64,000 nucleotides of DNA from Methanobacterium_D oryzae. Lineage in GTDB: Archaea; Methanobacteriota; Methanobacteria; Methanobacteriales; Methanobacteriaceae. The notes beneath the pieces are model-generated. The model saw nothing but the letters and a program-made list of their open reading frames with translations, had not been told where the DNA came from and did no database searches. Positions 26,971 to 36,308 of the stretch are shown in pieces (position 1 is the stretch's first letter; the number at the start of each line of letters is the position of its first letter). The stretch lies in contig NZ_JBNPXC010000002.1 in the NCBI RefSeq assembly GCF_050433505.1, forward strand, positions 558,001 to 622,000, written 5' to 3'. A program made the translations under genes and the position numbers.

Positions 26971-27426
26971 ATGGAAAATCATTATATATTCATGAAAGAG
27001 GCAATTAAAGAAGCAAAAAAAAGCTTTAATGAAAGTGGAATTCCAATTGGGGCGATTTTAGTTCGAAACAGTAAAATAATTGGCCGTGGTCATAATAAGC
27101 TCTTACAGAATAGTTCTACTATTTTACATGGAGAAATGGATTGTATTGAAAATTCAGGAAGATTGGAAGGCAAAGATTATCAAAATAGTACACTTTATAC
27201 TACCCTATCTCCATGTGAAATGTGTTCAGGAATGATAATTCTCTATAAAATTCCAAAGGTTGTTATGGGTGAAAATGAAACACTCAAGGGACCTGAAGAT
27301 TATTTAACTAAAAATGGAGTTGAATTAATTAATCTTGATCTAGAAGAATGTAAGGAATTAATGAGAGAATATATTAGGGATAATGGGGAAATTTGGGATA
27401 GAGAAATAGAAAGAGTTACTTTATAA
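26971..27426 (+). CDS. cytosine deaminase-type CDA-fold enzyme
   Basis: A 151-residue zinc enzyme of the cytidine deaminase-like fold. Zinc ligands and the catalytic Glu are in LHGEMDCIEN (HxE) and LSPCEMCSGMIILY (PCxxC). The context GRGHNKLLQ, SGRLEGKDYQNSTLYTTLSPCEMC and the end DLEECKELMREYI...WDREI match yeast-type cytosine deaminase closely, so cytosine to uracil is the best guess, with guanine or tRNA adenosine deamination less likely. GGAGAATACATA precedes the ATG. It is monocistronic. Confidence 0.88.
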   Translation: MENHYIFMKEAIKEAKKSFNESGIPIGAILVRNSKIIGRGHNKLLQNSSTILHGEMDCIENSGRLEGKDYQNSTLYTTLSPCEMCSGMIILYKIPKVVMGENETLKGPEDYLTKNGVELINLDLEECKELMREYIRDNGEIWDREIERVTL

Positions 27427-27606
27427 GCTATTTAATTAAATATCTTTTGAATATTAAATTAATTTTTAAAAATATAGGCAAATATTAGTAAATACATATA
27501 GCCTAAATGACTTAAATATGTGCATTTTAACAAATTTCTTTTTTAAAGAATAAATTAATTTCTTGATGAAAAATAATAAAACTATCTTCGAATATAGAAA
27601 AAAGTC

Positions 27607-28515
27607 GTGCAAAAGTATTATTTAATATGCAAAAATTGTAATGGATATTACCAACTTGAAGAAGGGGAATCTCCTGATAATTTTGATGTATGTCAATGTG
27701 GTGGAGATTTGATTCCTACTACAGACATTTATGAATATTATGGTAATATTCATTATGAAGATGATGTAGAATACGAACCAGAATATGAAACTAGAAAAAG
27801 TTCTGTAAGTAAAACTTCATTGATTATACTTTTATTGACAGTAGCATTCTCCTTATTAGCTTTGATAAATATTATTGATCCTCAGTTAACATCGGATAAT
27901 CAAATTCCTACTCATCAAATATTGGGTTCAGATTATAGAGGATATGTTACAAAGGATATATACACGAATTCTCTTTTAGAAGGAAAATCAAAAACAATAG
28001 TTATTGTTACGGGAATGCATCCAAGAGAAAAGGTTTCAAAAAGCGTTGCAAGCGATATTGCTAAAAAAAATTATCTATATTCTAATTTAGAATTCGTACA
28101 TTATGATATTACAGTGACTGATAATCCTGATAATTATAAATTAGGTAGAAATAATGGGGAAGGTCTAGCTGCCGATTATATACTACCAGATATTTTAAAA
28201 TCAAATAATGATCTTGTAATTATCTGTCATGATCATAAACCTGGTTATGGACAGGGATTTTATATTGCAACGCCTGAAATGGATGAAGAATCTGTAAAAT
28301 TAGCCCAATCAGTAGATCAGACTTTAGTAGAATTTAATTATTTCAAGGCAGATAGCACTAAGGAACGCAGTACTTCTGCAACTAAATTTTCAAAGCCTTT
28401 AGCAGCAGCTGGTTACAAAACATTCGTATATGAAATACCAGAATGGACAAGTTATAGGGAAGCATATAATATGACTAGTAAACTTATTAATGCATGTTCT
28501 AATTTCTTGATTTAA
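27607..28515 (+). CDS. zinc-ribbon, single-helix protein with M14-like peptidase domain
   Basis: A 302-residue protein. An N-terminal zinc ribbon (LICKNCNGYYQLEEGESPDNFDVCQCGG) is followed by a helix at about 70-90 and an extracellular or luminal domain with GMHPREKVS (HxxE), VIICHDHKPGYG and YEIPEWTSYREA, which together look like the metal and catalytic sites of M14/succinylglutamate desuccinylase-type enzymes. The enzyme assignment is tentative. It starts with GTG and has no clear ribosome site. The zinc ribbon is shared with the broken gene at 23719. Confidence 0.72.
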   Translation: MQKYYLICKNCNGYYQLEEGESPDNFDVCQCGGDLIPTTDIYEYYGNIHYEDDVEYEPEYETRKSSVSKTSLIILLLTVAFSLLALINIIDPQLTSDNQIPTHQILGSDYRGYVTKDIYTNSLLEGKSKTIVIVTGMHPREKVSKSVASDIAKKNYLYSNLEFVHYDITVTDNPDNYKLGRNNGEGLAADYILPDILKSNNDLVIICHDHKPGYGQGFYIATPEMDEESVKLAQSVDQTLVEFNYFKADSTKERSTSATKFSKPLAAAGYKTFVYEIPEWTSYREAYNMTSKLINACSNFLI

Positions 28516-28548
28516 TTTAATTTTAAAGATTTAACATTAATAAATAAC

Positions 28549-28631
28549 TTAACGTTTATTAGAAAATTAATTATTTTTATTAATATTTATCAGTATAATA
28601 ATTAATATGGCATTAATATTATAAACGTTAA
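28549..28631. promoter_or_regulatory. 11-bp inverted repeat with AACGTT cores upstream of the glutaredoxin-like gene
   Basis: TTAACGTTTAT at 28549-28559 and its exact reverse complement ATAAACGTTAA at 28621-28631 frame a 61-base AT-rich spacer. The right copy lies 17 bases before the ATG at 28648, over the probable promoter or leader. It could be a paired operator for a dimeric regulator. Confidence 0.4.
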
Positions 28632-28647
28632 CTTTTAGAGGTAGATT

Positions 28648-28899
28648 ATGAAAAATGTAAGTATATATACTTTAAGTACATGTCCATGGTGTAAAAAGGC
28701 AAAAGAGTTTTTTAGAGAACATAAAATTCCTTTTGAGTATATTATTTATGATTTAGCCTCACTTGATGAACGTGAAAGAATAATAAAGGAAATGTACAAA
28801 TATGAAGCTAATGGGTTCCTTTTTGTTAAGATTGGGGATGAAGTTGTTGTTGGATATAATCCTGAGAAATATTCAGAGATTATGGAGTTAAAAAGTTGA
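28648..28899 (+). CDS. glutaredoxin-like protein
   Basis: An 83-residue thioredoxin-fold protein. The redox site CPWC is at residues 12-15 (YTLSTCPWCKKAKEFF), followed by IPFEYIIYDLAS. The usual cis-proline region is altered: ANGFLFVKIGDEVVVGYNPEKYSEI has the glycine-tyrosine end of glutaredoxins but no clear TVP. It probably passes electrons in cytosolic thiol reduction, since methanogens of this group lack glutathione. AGAGGTAGATT precedes the ATG. An AACGTT inverted repeat lies upstream. Confidence 0.85.
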   Translation: MKNVSIYTLSTCPWCKKAKEFFREHKIPFEYIIYDLASLDERERIIKEMYKYEANGFLFVKIGDEVVVGYNPEKYSEIMELKS

Positions 28900-28986
28900 C
28901 TATTTAAACTACTTTTTGTATACTTTGAATTGTATAATTTAATTCTTGGATTCTTAAAATTATAACTTATAAGTGATACCTTTAAT

Positions 28987-29262
28987 TTATATTCCTTTTT
29001 CTTGCCTGATTATTTTGCCCTTATCAATAGTTTTTGCTAAATAATCGGTTATAAAGTGAAATAGAGTTCCATCTCTATCATTTTCAGACAAAAATATTAT
29101 AATATTAGCCATTTCTTTAGTAAATTGAAATATATTATTTAATTCTCCGGTTTTCCTAAGTTCTTCGATATAATCATCGATTAATAATTCCATTTCTTTA
29201 GATTTTCTTAATTCTTTAGATTTAATCAAGACTTTTTTATCTAAACTATTATTTGGCTCCAT
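28987..29262 (-). CDS. conserved-looking small helical protein, unknown
   Basis: A 91-residue, highly charged and mostly helical protein (KVLIKSKELRKSKEMELLIDDYIEELRKTGELNNIFQFTKEMANIIIFLSE is split by few breakers). No motif, signal or helix for the membrane is seen. AAGAGGTTATTGTT stands before the ATG, supporting that it is a gene. It is convergent with the glutaredoxin-like gene and divergent from a receiver protein, with which it may share control. Confidence 0.6.
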   Translation of the reverse strand: MEPNNSLDKKVLIKSKELRKSKEMELLIDDYIEELRKTGELNNIFQFTKEMANIIIFLSENDRDGTLFHFITDYLAKTIDKGKIIRQEKGI

Positions 29263-29377
29263 AACAATAACCTCTTAGAAGATTTTCTATAAGATTATTA
29301 TTTATTTTTGTTAAATTTAAAATTGTTCAAAAAATATATTAATTTAATAGATTATATTATTAACAAATGTGGTATTT

Positions 29378-29806
29378 ATGTTAGGTAGATCTTTTATTAT
29401 TTTACTTGTTGAGGATAATCCTGCAGATATTCGTTTAGTAGAAGAAGCCTTCAAAGAAACAGAAATTGACACAGAACTTCATGTAGTAACTGATGGTGTA
29501 GCAGCTATGGACTACTTGCATAAAAAAAACGAATTTAAAGAGGCAAATATTCCTGATTTAATATTATTGGATTTAAATCTACCAAAAAAAGACGGTAGAG
29601 AAGTACTCGTAGAAATTAAGGAAGATAAAGATCTAAAAACTATACCTGTAGTTATTTTAACCACATCAAGTGCTGAAGAAGATATACACGAAACGTATGC
29701 TCATTATGCAAATTCATATGTAGTGAAACCTGCAAATGTAGGTCGTTTTATAGAAACATTAAAAAATCTTGAAGATTACTGGTTTAATATGATCAGACTA
29801 CCTTGA
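29378..29806 (+). CDS. single-domain response regulator, Rcp1-like
   Basis: A stand-alone receiver of about 142 residues. It has the acidic pocket LLVEDNPADIRLVEEAF, the phospho-acceptor in LILLDLNLPKKDGREVL, the Thr/Ser of VVILTTSSAEEDI and the Lys of YVVKPANVGRF. The ADI/R insert pattern is that of phytochrome-partner Rcp1-like receivers, common partners of orphan PAS kinases such as those in this window. A GTG at 29369 would extend it by three residues; ATG at 29378 is preferred. Confidence 0.92.
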   Translation: MLGRSFIILLVEDNPADIRLVEEAFKETEIDTELHVVTDGVAAMDYLHKKNEFKEANIPDLILLDLNLPKKDGREVLVEIKEDKDLKTIPVVILTTSSAEEDIHETYAHYANSYVVKPANVGRFIETLKNLEDYWFNMIRLP

Positions 29807-29965
29807 ATTGAACTATATTTAGAACTATTTTTTAAAATTATTCTTAAATTAAACTTTATTTTTATAGATAAAAAATAATTAATTTTTAATGAAATATAGT
29901 TTAACATGAAAAATTTGAAATTCTAAAATATGAAAATTATAATTACATAGATTTAAGGAGATAGA

Positions 29966-30793
29966 ATGAAAGAATTTTTTAAATTAGCTATATGTCAGAT
30001 GAAAGTAGTTGATGAAAAAAGAATGAATATTAATAGAGCAGTAAGTATGATAGAAGATGCAGCTCAAAATAAGGCTGATTTAATTGTTTTACCTGAAATG
30101 TTTAATTGTCCCTATGATATAAATAAATTCAAAGAATATGCAGAGAAAAGAGAGGATAGCAAGACACTCAAAGCTATTTCAAATATTTCAAAAGGATTTG
30201 GAGTTCATATTATAGCAGGTTCTATTCCTGAATTAGATAATGGAAAAATATATAATTCAAGTTTTGCATTTAATAATGGTAAAATTGTAGGTCTCTGTAG
30301 AAAAATACATCTTTTTGATATTGACATTCCAGATAAAATAACTTTTAAAGAATCAGAAGTTCTTACGGCAGGAAATCAAATAACAGTCTTGGATACTAAA
30401 TTATGTAAAATTGGATTATCAATATGTTATGATATGAGATTCCCTGAATTATTAAGGATTATGGCATTAAAAGGAGCTCAAATAATTGTTATACCAGGGG
30501 CCTTTAATATGACCACTGGTCCTGCGCACTGGGAAACTTTAATTCGGGCAAGGGCAATTGATAATCAAATTTATGTAGCTGCAGCGTCGCCTGCAAGAAA
30601 TAATGAGCTCTCTTATGTTGCTTATGGAAATTCTATGATTGTGAATCCATGGGGAACTATTCTAGCAAGAGCTAATGAAAAAGAAGATATAATATATGCA
30701 GATATTAATTTAAAAGAAGTTAAAAAAGTACGTGAGGAATTGCCAGTTCTTAAAAATAGGCGTAATAATATCTATGAAATAATTGAAAAATAA
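29966..30793 (+). CDS. carbon-nitrogen hydrolase (nitrilase/omega-amidase family)
   Basis: A cytosolic amidase-type enzyme of 275 residues. The Glu-Lys-Cys triad is visible in VLPEMFNCPYD (Glu), CRKIHLFDIDIP (Lys) and GLSICYDMRFPEL (Cys), with a second Glu region near HWETLIRARAIDNQ. The RFPEL context and the CPYD segment resemble omega-amidase/Nit2, which deaminates alpha-ketoglutaramate; the substrate remains a guess. AAGGAGATAGA gives a strong ribosome site. It stands alone. Confidence 0.9.
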   Translation: MKEFFKLAICQMKVVDEKRMNINRAVSMIEDAAQNKADLIVLPEMFNCPYDINKFKEYAEKREDSKTLKAISNISKGFGVHIIAGSIPELDNGKIYNSSFAFNNGKIVGLCRKIHLFDIDIPDKITFKESEVLTAGNQITVLDTKLCKIGLSICYDMRFPELLRIMALKGAQIIVIPGAFNMTTGPAHWETLIRARAIDNQIYVAAASPARNNELSYVAYGNSMIVNPWGTILARANEKEDIIYADINLKEVKKVREELPVLKNRRNNIYEIIEK

Positions 30794-30894
30794 GATATTT
30801 TTTCTTCTGTAGAAAAACTAAAAATAAATTTTCATTCAAATTATTATTCAAGAGGCCATATAAGGTTATATTGATCTTTTAGATATTATTCTAA

Positions 30895-31359
30895 TTATTC
30901 TCGCTTAACAAACTTTAAAGCAGCTGAATTCATACAGTATCTTTCACCAGTTGGTGGAGGTCCATCATCAAAAACATGCCCCAAATGTGCATCACAAAGA
31001 GAACATAAAACTTCAGTTCTAACCATAAAATGGCTTGTATCAGTTTCTTTTTTAACATTTTCTTCTGCAATAGGTTCAAAGAAGCTTGGCCAACCAGTTC
31101 CTGATTCAAATTTAGCCTTAGAATCAAATAAATCTATAGCACAGCTAATACATTTGTAAATTCCATCCTCTTTACAATCATTTAATTTTCCTGTAAATGC
31201 CAGTTCAGTACCCTTTTTTCTCGCTACATCAAACTGTTTTGGAGTAAGTATCTTTTTCCATTCTTCATCACTTTTTTCAACTTTTTCCATTAACTCGATT
31301 TTTCCAGTTTTAGCAGAAAAAATAGGTATTTTTTCAGTTGTAGAAGTATTATTTTTCAT
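30895..31359 (-). CDS. msrB: peptide methionine (R)-S-oxide reductase
   Basis: MsrB repairs the R form of oxidised methionine in proteins. The 154-residue enzyme has the structural zinc CxxC pairs CISCAIDLF and CSLCDAHLGHVF, the substrate loop GTGWPSFFEP and the catalytic Cys in RYCMNSAALKF. All key residues are present. No MsrA lies in the window. There is no clear ribosome site. Its presence in a strict anaerobe fits the other oxygen-defence genes here. Confidence 0.95.
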   Translation of the reverse strand: MKNNTSTTEKIPIFSAKTGKIELMEKVEKSDEEWKKILTPKQFDVARKKGTELAFTGKLNDCKEDGIYKCISCAIDLFDSKAKFESGTGWPSFFEPIAEENVKKETDTSHFMVRTEVLCSLCDAHLGHVFDDGPPPTGERYCMNSAALKFVKRE

Positions 31360-31479
31360 ATATGTTAATTAGTAATTCTTTTACTAAATATTTTATTATA
31401 ATTATAATTTGAACTATTTTCAGATTTTTAGAGGATTAATGTTAAAAGATATATATGGGGTTTAATTATATTCATATTA

Positions 31480-32142
31480 ATGAAAAATAAGATCCCTGTT
31501 TTACACTGCGAACTTAAAAGATACGAAAGGAAGTCAAAGAAGAAATCAGCAGATGGTAAAGAACAAGTAACAAGAAGATATATGATACCTGTTAAAAAGG
31601 ATCAAATAGAAGGCACGATCTTTGAAAATATAGAAGATATAGTTATTTTAAGTAAGGAAGACTTTGATCATGAACTAGAAAAATCAAAAAACATAATGTC
31701 AACTGTTAATGAATTAAAGCTAATTTTAAAAGAGAAAGATCATAAACTGGAAAGCCTTCAAGATGCTCATAATGAACTTAAAAAAGTTCAATTACACATC
31801 AATACCATGAAAAAAGCACATGAATCAGAAATAGAAGAATTAAATACAGAAATATTACAATTTAAAGATATCTTTAAGCAGTACGAAGAATTAGGGGCTA
31901 AAAATAGAGAACTAGAAAGGGAAGTTAAAAGATTAACAGATCTACGCACATTAGAAAAAGAATCAATTCGCATTAAAATGAATGAAATAGAAATGACCAA
32001 CGAAGAATACGAAAAATTAAAAAAAAGTCATGAAATGCTTTGGAATGTGGTTCAAGAAAAAGATAAAGCCATTAAAGAAATGGAAGATAATGGATTTGTT
32101 GGTAATTTTTTAAGAAAAATTAGAAAAAAAGAAGATGGTTAA
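31480..32142 (+). CDS. coiled-coil protein, unknown function
   Basis: A 220-residue protein rich in Lys and Glu. The first 50 residues are basic (ELKRYERKSKKKSADGKEQ, RRYMIPVKK) and the rest, about 60-205, is a long coiled coil with heptad leucines. The C-terminus is basic (FLRKIRKKEDG). No enzyme motif or membrane segment. A TATA-like AGATATATATGG about 30 bases before the ATG suggests a leaderless message. It converges on the HEAT-repeat gene with a 17-base gap. Confidence 0.7.
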   Translation: MKNKIPVLHCELKRYERKSKKKSADGKEQVTRRYMIPVKKDQIEGTIFENIEDIVILSKEDFDHELEKSKNIMSTVNELKLILKEKDHKLESLQDAHNELKKVQLHINTMKKAHESEIEELNTEILQFKDIFKQYEELGAKNRELEREVKRLTDLRTLEKESIRIKMNEIEMTNEEYEKLKKSHEMLWNVVQEKDKAIKEMEDNGFVGNFLRKIRKKEDG

Positions 32143-32159
32143 ACCTCTAATTAAAACTA

Positions 32160-32729
32160 TTATTTGTTTATCTTTTTTAAAGCTTTATTTGCAACTTTTT
32201 TAAAGTCTTTATCTCCTTTTGCTGCTCTTCTTGCTTTTTTAATAGGATCTATAGCTCTTTCGTCTCCTATATCTCCAAGAGCTTTTAGTGTAGCTACTCT
32301 TACTCCCCAATCTTCATCAGTTAAAGATTCAATAAGAGGTTCAACAGCTTTTTTGTCTCCCATTTCACCTAAAGATTTTGCTGCAAATTTTCTAACTGCA
32401 AAGTCTGCATCATTTAAAACAGCGATTAGATCATCAACTACACTATTGTCTCCTATTTCTTTAAGGGCAAGAGTTACGTATTTTTTGATGTTACCTTCTT
32501 CATCAGTTTTTAGAGATTTAAGTAGAGGTTCTACTGCAGGTTTACCAATTTCACCAAGTGATTTAGCTGCTTGAAATCGTACTTGTGGCTTTTCGTCATT
32601 AAATGCTTTAATAAGTGGTTCAATACCTTCAGGATTTCCTGATTTCCCAATTTCTAAAGCAGCTTCTTTTCTTACTTCAGGATCATCATTATTTAAGTTT
32701 TTAACATATTCTTCAATTTTATTGTCCAT
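32160..32729 (-). CDS. HEAT-repeat protein (PBS lyase type)
   Basis: An about 189-residue protein made of about five short HEAT repeats of the phycobilisome-lyase kind, each with the pattern DxxxxVRxxAxxxLGxIGxxxAVxPLI (for example NDEKPQVRFQAAKSLGEIGKPAVEPL). Such solenoids are scaffolds for protein contacts; no phycobiliprotein is implied. The C-terminus is lysine-rich. GAGTGATTC is the ribosome site for the ATG at 32729; the GTG at 32738 lies within it. It is a paralogue of the gene at 61021. Confidence 0.9.
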   Translation of the reverse strand: MDNKIEEYVKNLNNDDPEVRKEAALEIGKSGNPEGIEPLIKAFNDEKPQVRFQAAKSLGEIGKPAVEPLLKSLKTDEEGNIKKYVTLALKEIGDNSVVDDLIAVLNDADFAVRKFAAKSLGEMGDKKAVEPLIESLTDEDWGVRVATLKALGDIGDERAIDPIKKARRAAKGDKDFKKVANKALKKINK

Positions 32730-32939
32730 ATGAATCACTCTTCTAATAATATTAGGCTATTTATAAGTTTTAAAGATAAAAAACATATTTTGATTAGTTT
32801 TATTTATTTTTATTATTTTGGAGATGTTAAAATACTTTTCTATCTTAAATTATAGTTTATTAATATATTGATCACCAAAAATAATATATGTATGAATTGA
32901 GTTCATAATGTTACCCTCAAATAATATATAACGATCTAT

Positions 32940-33674
32940 ATGAATAATGATGAAATATATAATGCAAAAATTGTTGACTCTGCACTTTTAATAGAGGATT
33001 ATCTAATTATATCTGACTTACATCTTGGTTATGAAAGCTCATTAAATGCTGCAGGCCTTATGATTCCAAAATTTCAGTATAAAAAGATCCTCAAAAGACT
33101 TAAAGAAATTTTATCCAAAACAAATGCAAAAAAAATCATTGTTAATGGTGATTTGAAGCATGAATTTGGAAAAATAAGTAGACAAGAGTTTAAAGAAATT
33201 GAAGACTTTATTGATTTTCTTAAAAAAGAATTTGAGGAAGTAATTTTAATTAAAGGTAATCATGACAACTTTACGCCATTTATAGCTGAAAATAAAGGAT
33301 TAAATGTATATAATTATTACTCTCTTGAAAAATTTCTTGTGTTACATGGAGATAAAATCCCTGAAAATCCAATTAAAGAAGAAACTATAATAATTGGGCA
33401 TGAACATCCAAGTATTGGACTTCGAAGTGAAGAAAGAGTGGAAAAAATAAAATGTTTCCTTAAAGGAAAATGGGATTTAAAAAATATAATAGTAATGCCT
33501 TCTTTCAATTTTATAAGTGAAGGATCAGATATATTGCAATCAAAATCAATTTCTCCATTTTTAAAAAGTGTTTCTTTACATAATTTTGAAGTATTTGGGA
33601 TTGAAAATTTTGAAATATTATCTTTTGGTAAATTGAAAGATATACTAAAAGTGAAAAACAAATTAGATAACTAA
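32940..33674 (+). CDS. ICC-like metallophosphoesterase, Lhr partner
   Basis: A 244-residue calcineurin-like phosphoesterase (COG1407). Metal-site motifs are in order: LIISDLHLGYE, IVNGDLKHEFG, LIKGNHDN, VLHGDK and IIGHEHPSI. Members of this family lie next to Lhr helicase genes in both archaea and bacteria, and the same holds here: the helicase starts nine bases after the stop. It probably acts on nucleic acid ends or nucleotides in the same repair step, which is inference. Confidence 0.9.
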   Translation: MNNDEIYNAKIVDSALLIEDYLIISDLHLGYESSLNAAGLMIPKFQYKKILKRLKEILSKTNAKKIIVNGDLKHEFGKISRQEFKEIEDFIDFLKKEFEEVILIKGNHDNFTPFIAENKGLNVYNYYSLEKFLVLHGDKIPENPIKEETIIIGHEHPSIGLRSEERVEKIKCFLKGKWDLKNIIVMPSFNFISEGSDILQSKSISPFLKSVSLHNFEVFGIENFEILSFGKLKDILKVKNKLDN

Positions 33675-33683
33675 TGATGCAAA

Positions 33684-36269
33684 ATGATTGAAAGACAGAC
33701 TAAATCTTACAAAGATGGTGAAATCTATAAATTATTACATCCATGGGTAAAAAAATGGTTTAAAGATAAATTTAAAACCTTTACTGAATCCCAGAGGTAT
33801 TCCTTAATGGATATTCACTATGGAAATAATGTACTTGTTTCTTCACCAACTGGTTCTGGAAAAACACTTACAGCATTCCTTTCAATTATAAGCCAGTTAA
33901 CTATGCTTTCTGACATGGAAATGCTTGAAGATAAGGTGTACTGCATTTATATATCTCCTTTGAAGGCGCTTGATAATGATATTGAAAAAAATCTTGAAGA
34001 GCCATTATCTGAAATTGAAAAAATTGCAGGTAAAGAACTTGGAATTAGAAAGGCAGTAAGAACAGGGGATACAAATCAATATCAAAGGGCAAAAATGCTT
34101 AAAATTCCACCGCATATCTTAATCACCACTCCAGAAACATTATCAATTCTTCTTTGCGCTCCTAAGTTTAGGGAGAAGATTAAGGATGTTAAATATGTTA
34201 TTGTGGATGAAATTCATTCTCTTGCAGATAATAAAAGAGGAGTTCATTTAAATTTAACTTTAGAGCGGTTACAGAATTTAGCTGGTAGATTTACTCGAAT
34301 AGGTTTAAGTGCTACAGTTCATCCATTAGAAAAGGTTGCACAATATCTTGTAGGTTATGAAGATGAGATTTCGCGGGACTGTAAAATTGTTGATGTTAAT
34401 TATATTAAAAAACTTGATATGAAGGTTCTATGCCCTGTAGAGGATATAATTAATGAAAACACCGAAGAAATGAATAATGCTACATATAATCTTCTCCATG
34501 AACTCATAGAAGAACATAAAACTACACTAATTTTTACAAACACACGTAGCGGGACTGAAAGCGTAGTTTTTAATCTTAAAAAAAGATTTCCAGATATATA
34601 TAATGACAATAATATCATGGCTCACCATTCTTCTCTTTCCAAGGAATTAAGATTAGAAACTGAAAATAAACTAAAGGATGGAGAACTTAAAGTGGTTGTC
34701 TCATCAACATCCTTGGAACTTGGAATAGATATTGGATATATTGATTTAGTTGTTCTTGTAAGTTCTCCTAAATCAGTTTCAAGGGCTTTACAGCGCATAG
34801 GCAGAAGCGGTCATAAATTACATGAAAAAGCTAAAGGTAGAATCCTTGTTGTAGACAGGGATGATCTTGTTGAATGTTCATTGATCCTTAAAAATGCAAT
34901 TGAAGGAAAGATAGATGAAATAGGGATTCCTGAGAATTGTCTGGATGTGTTGTCACAGCAAATTTATGGAATGGCAATTGAAAGTAAATGGGACATCGAT
35001 ACTGCATATATGATGATTAAAAGGAGTTATTGCTACAGAAATCTCAGTTCAAATGATTATTTAGATGTTTTAAGTTATCTTGCAGGTGAACATACTGATT
35101 TAGAAGATAGATATGTATATGCAAAGATTTGGGTTGATTATGATACCAATATGTTTGGAAAAAGAGGAAAACTTGCAAGAATGCTTTATGCAACAAATAT
35201 AGGAACTATTCCTGATAGATCTTCAGCTAGAGTAAAGTGTGGAGGTCAAGTTGTTGGTCATGTAGAGGAAGATTTCATGGAAAAACTTCAAAAAGGAGAT
35301 ACTTTTGTCCTTGGAGGTAAAATTTACCGGTTTAATTATGCAAGAGGAATGACAATTAATGTAACTCCGTCATCTGGCCCTCCAAGTATTCCATCATGGT
35401 TTTCAGAGCAGTTACCGTTATCTTTTGATTTAGCACTTGAAATTCAAAGATTTAGAGCAATAATGGAAGGAAAATTGGATTATGGCCGTAGTAAAGAGGA
35501 AATAATGGAATTTATCCATGAATATCTTTATGTGGATTATAATGCTGCAAATTCAATTTATGAATACTTTAGAGAACAATTTTTATTTGCTAAAATTCCG
35601 AGCACAAAAACACTTTTAATAGAGCATTATAAAGGATTTGGAGATCGAAGATTTGTTGTATTCCACACTTGTTTTGGAAGAAGAGTAAATGATGCTCTTT
35701 CTCGGGCTGTTGCCTATGTTATTGCTAAAAAATATAAAAGGGACATAATGATTTCAATATCTGATAATGGGTTTTATTTAAGCTCAGAAGGTAAAATTGG
35801 AGGATTAGAAGCATTTAATGAACTTAATTCTCAAAACATCGAGAATATTTTAATTAATGCAATAGATAAAACTGAAACTCTTGCTGGAAGATTCAGGCAT
35901 TGTGCTGGAAGATCTTTAATGATTCTCCGCAGATATAAGGGAAAAGAAAAAAGTGTTTCTCGCCAGCAAGTTAAAGGTAAAATACTCCTTAAATTTGTTA
36001 AAGAGCTTGATGATAACTTTTGTATACTTAAGGAAGCAAGAAGAGAAGTAATTGAAGATTTTATGGATGTTAAAAATTCAAAAAGAGTTTTAGATATGAT
36101 TAAAAGCGGACAGCTTGAAATTAAACAAATTAATACCAAGATTCCATCCCCATTTGCATTTAATCTAGTTGCGCAATGCTATCTGGATGTTTTAAAATAT
36201 GAAGAACGTATAGAGTTTATAAGAAGAATGCATCAAGCTATAATTAATCAAATTAGTAGTGATAGTTAA
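33684..36269 (+). CDS. lhr: Lhr-type superfamily 2 DNA helicase
   Basis: A large ATP-dependent 3'-5' helicase of the Lhr (large helicase-related) family, 861 residues, thought to act in DNA repair. Motif I SPTGSGKT is at about 53-60, Ia YISPLKALDND, Ib TTPETLSILL, II VDEIHSL (DEIH), III GLSATVHP, IV TLIFTNTRSGTE, V SSTSLELGIDIG and VI ALQRIGRSGH. The C-terminal half (from about 470) holds the winged-helix and Lhr core, including RYKGKEK near 750. It overlaps functionally with the phosphoesterase gene nine bases upstream and forms an operon with it. Confidence 0.93.
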   Translation: MIERQTKSYKDGEIYKLLHPWVKKWFKDKFKTFTESQRYSLMDIHYGNNVLVSSPTGSGKTLTAFLSIISQLTMLSDMEMLEDKVYCIYISPLKALDNDIEKNLEEPLSEIEKIAGKELGIRKAVRTGDTNQYQRAKMLKIPPHILITTPETLSILLCAPKFREKIKDVKYVIVDEIHSLADNKRGVHLNLTLERLQNLAGRFTRIGLSATVHPLEKVAQYLVGYEDEISRDCKIVDVNYIKKLDMKVLCPVEDIINENTEEMNNATYNLLHELIEEHKTTLIFTNTRSGTESVVFNLKKRFPDIYNDNNIMAHHSSLSKELRLETENKLKDGELKVVVSSTSLELGIDIGYIDLVVLVSSPKSVSRALQRIGRSGHKLHEKAKGRILVVDRDDLVECSLILKNAIEGKIDEIGIPENCLDVLSQQIYGMAIESKWDIDTAYMMIKRSYCYRNLSSNDYLDVLSYLAGEHTDLEDRYVYAKIWVDYDTNMFGKRGKLARMLYATNIGTIPDRSSARVKCGGQVVGHVEEDFMEKLQKGDTFVLGGKIYRFNYARGMTINVTPSSGPPSIPSWFSEQLPLSFDLALEIQRFRAIMEGKLDYGRSKEEIMEFIHEYLYVDYNAANSIYEYFREQFLFAKIPSTKTLLIEHYKGFGDRRFVVFHTCFGRRVNDALSRAVAYVIAKKYKRDIMISISDNGFYLSSEGKIGGLEAFNELNSQNIENILINAIDKTETLAGRFRHCAGRSLMILRRYKGKEKSVSRQQVKGKILLKFVKELDDNFCILKEARREVIEDFMDVKNSKRVLDMIKSGQLEIKQINTKIPSPFAFNLVAQCYLDVLKYEERIEFIRRMHQAIINQISSDS

Positions 36270-36308
36270 TTTTAAAAAAAGAAGATTAAAGGTAAGTTAC
36301 CTTTTAAA

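Noticed and set aside
32164..32574. Open frame antisense to the HEAT-repeat gene
   Set aside because: It mirrors the HEAT repeats and has no start signal; such shadows are expected opposite repeat proteins.
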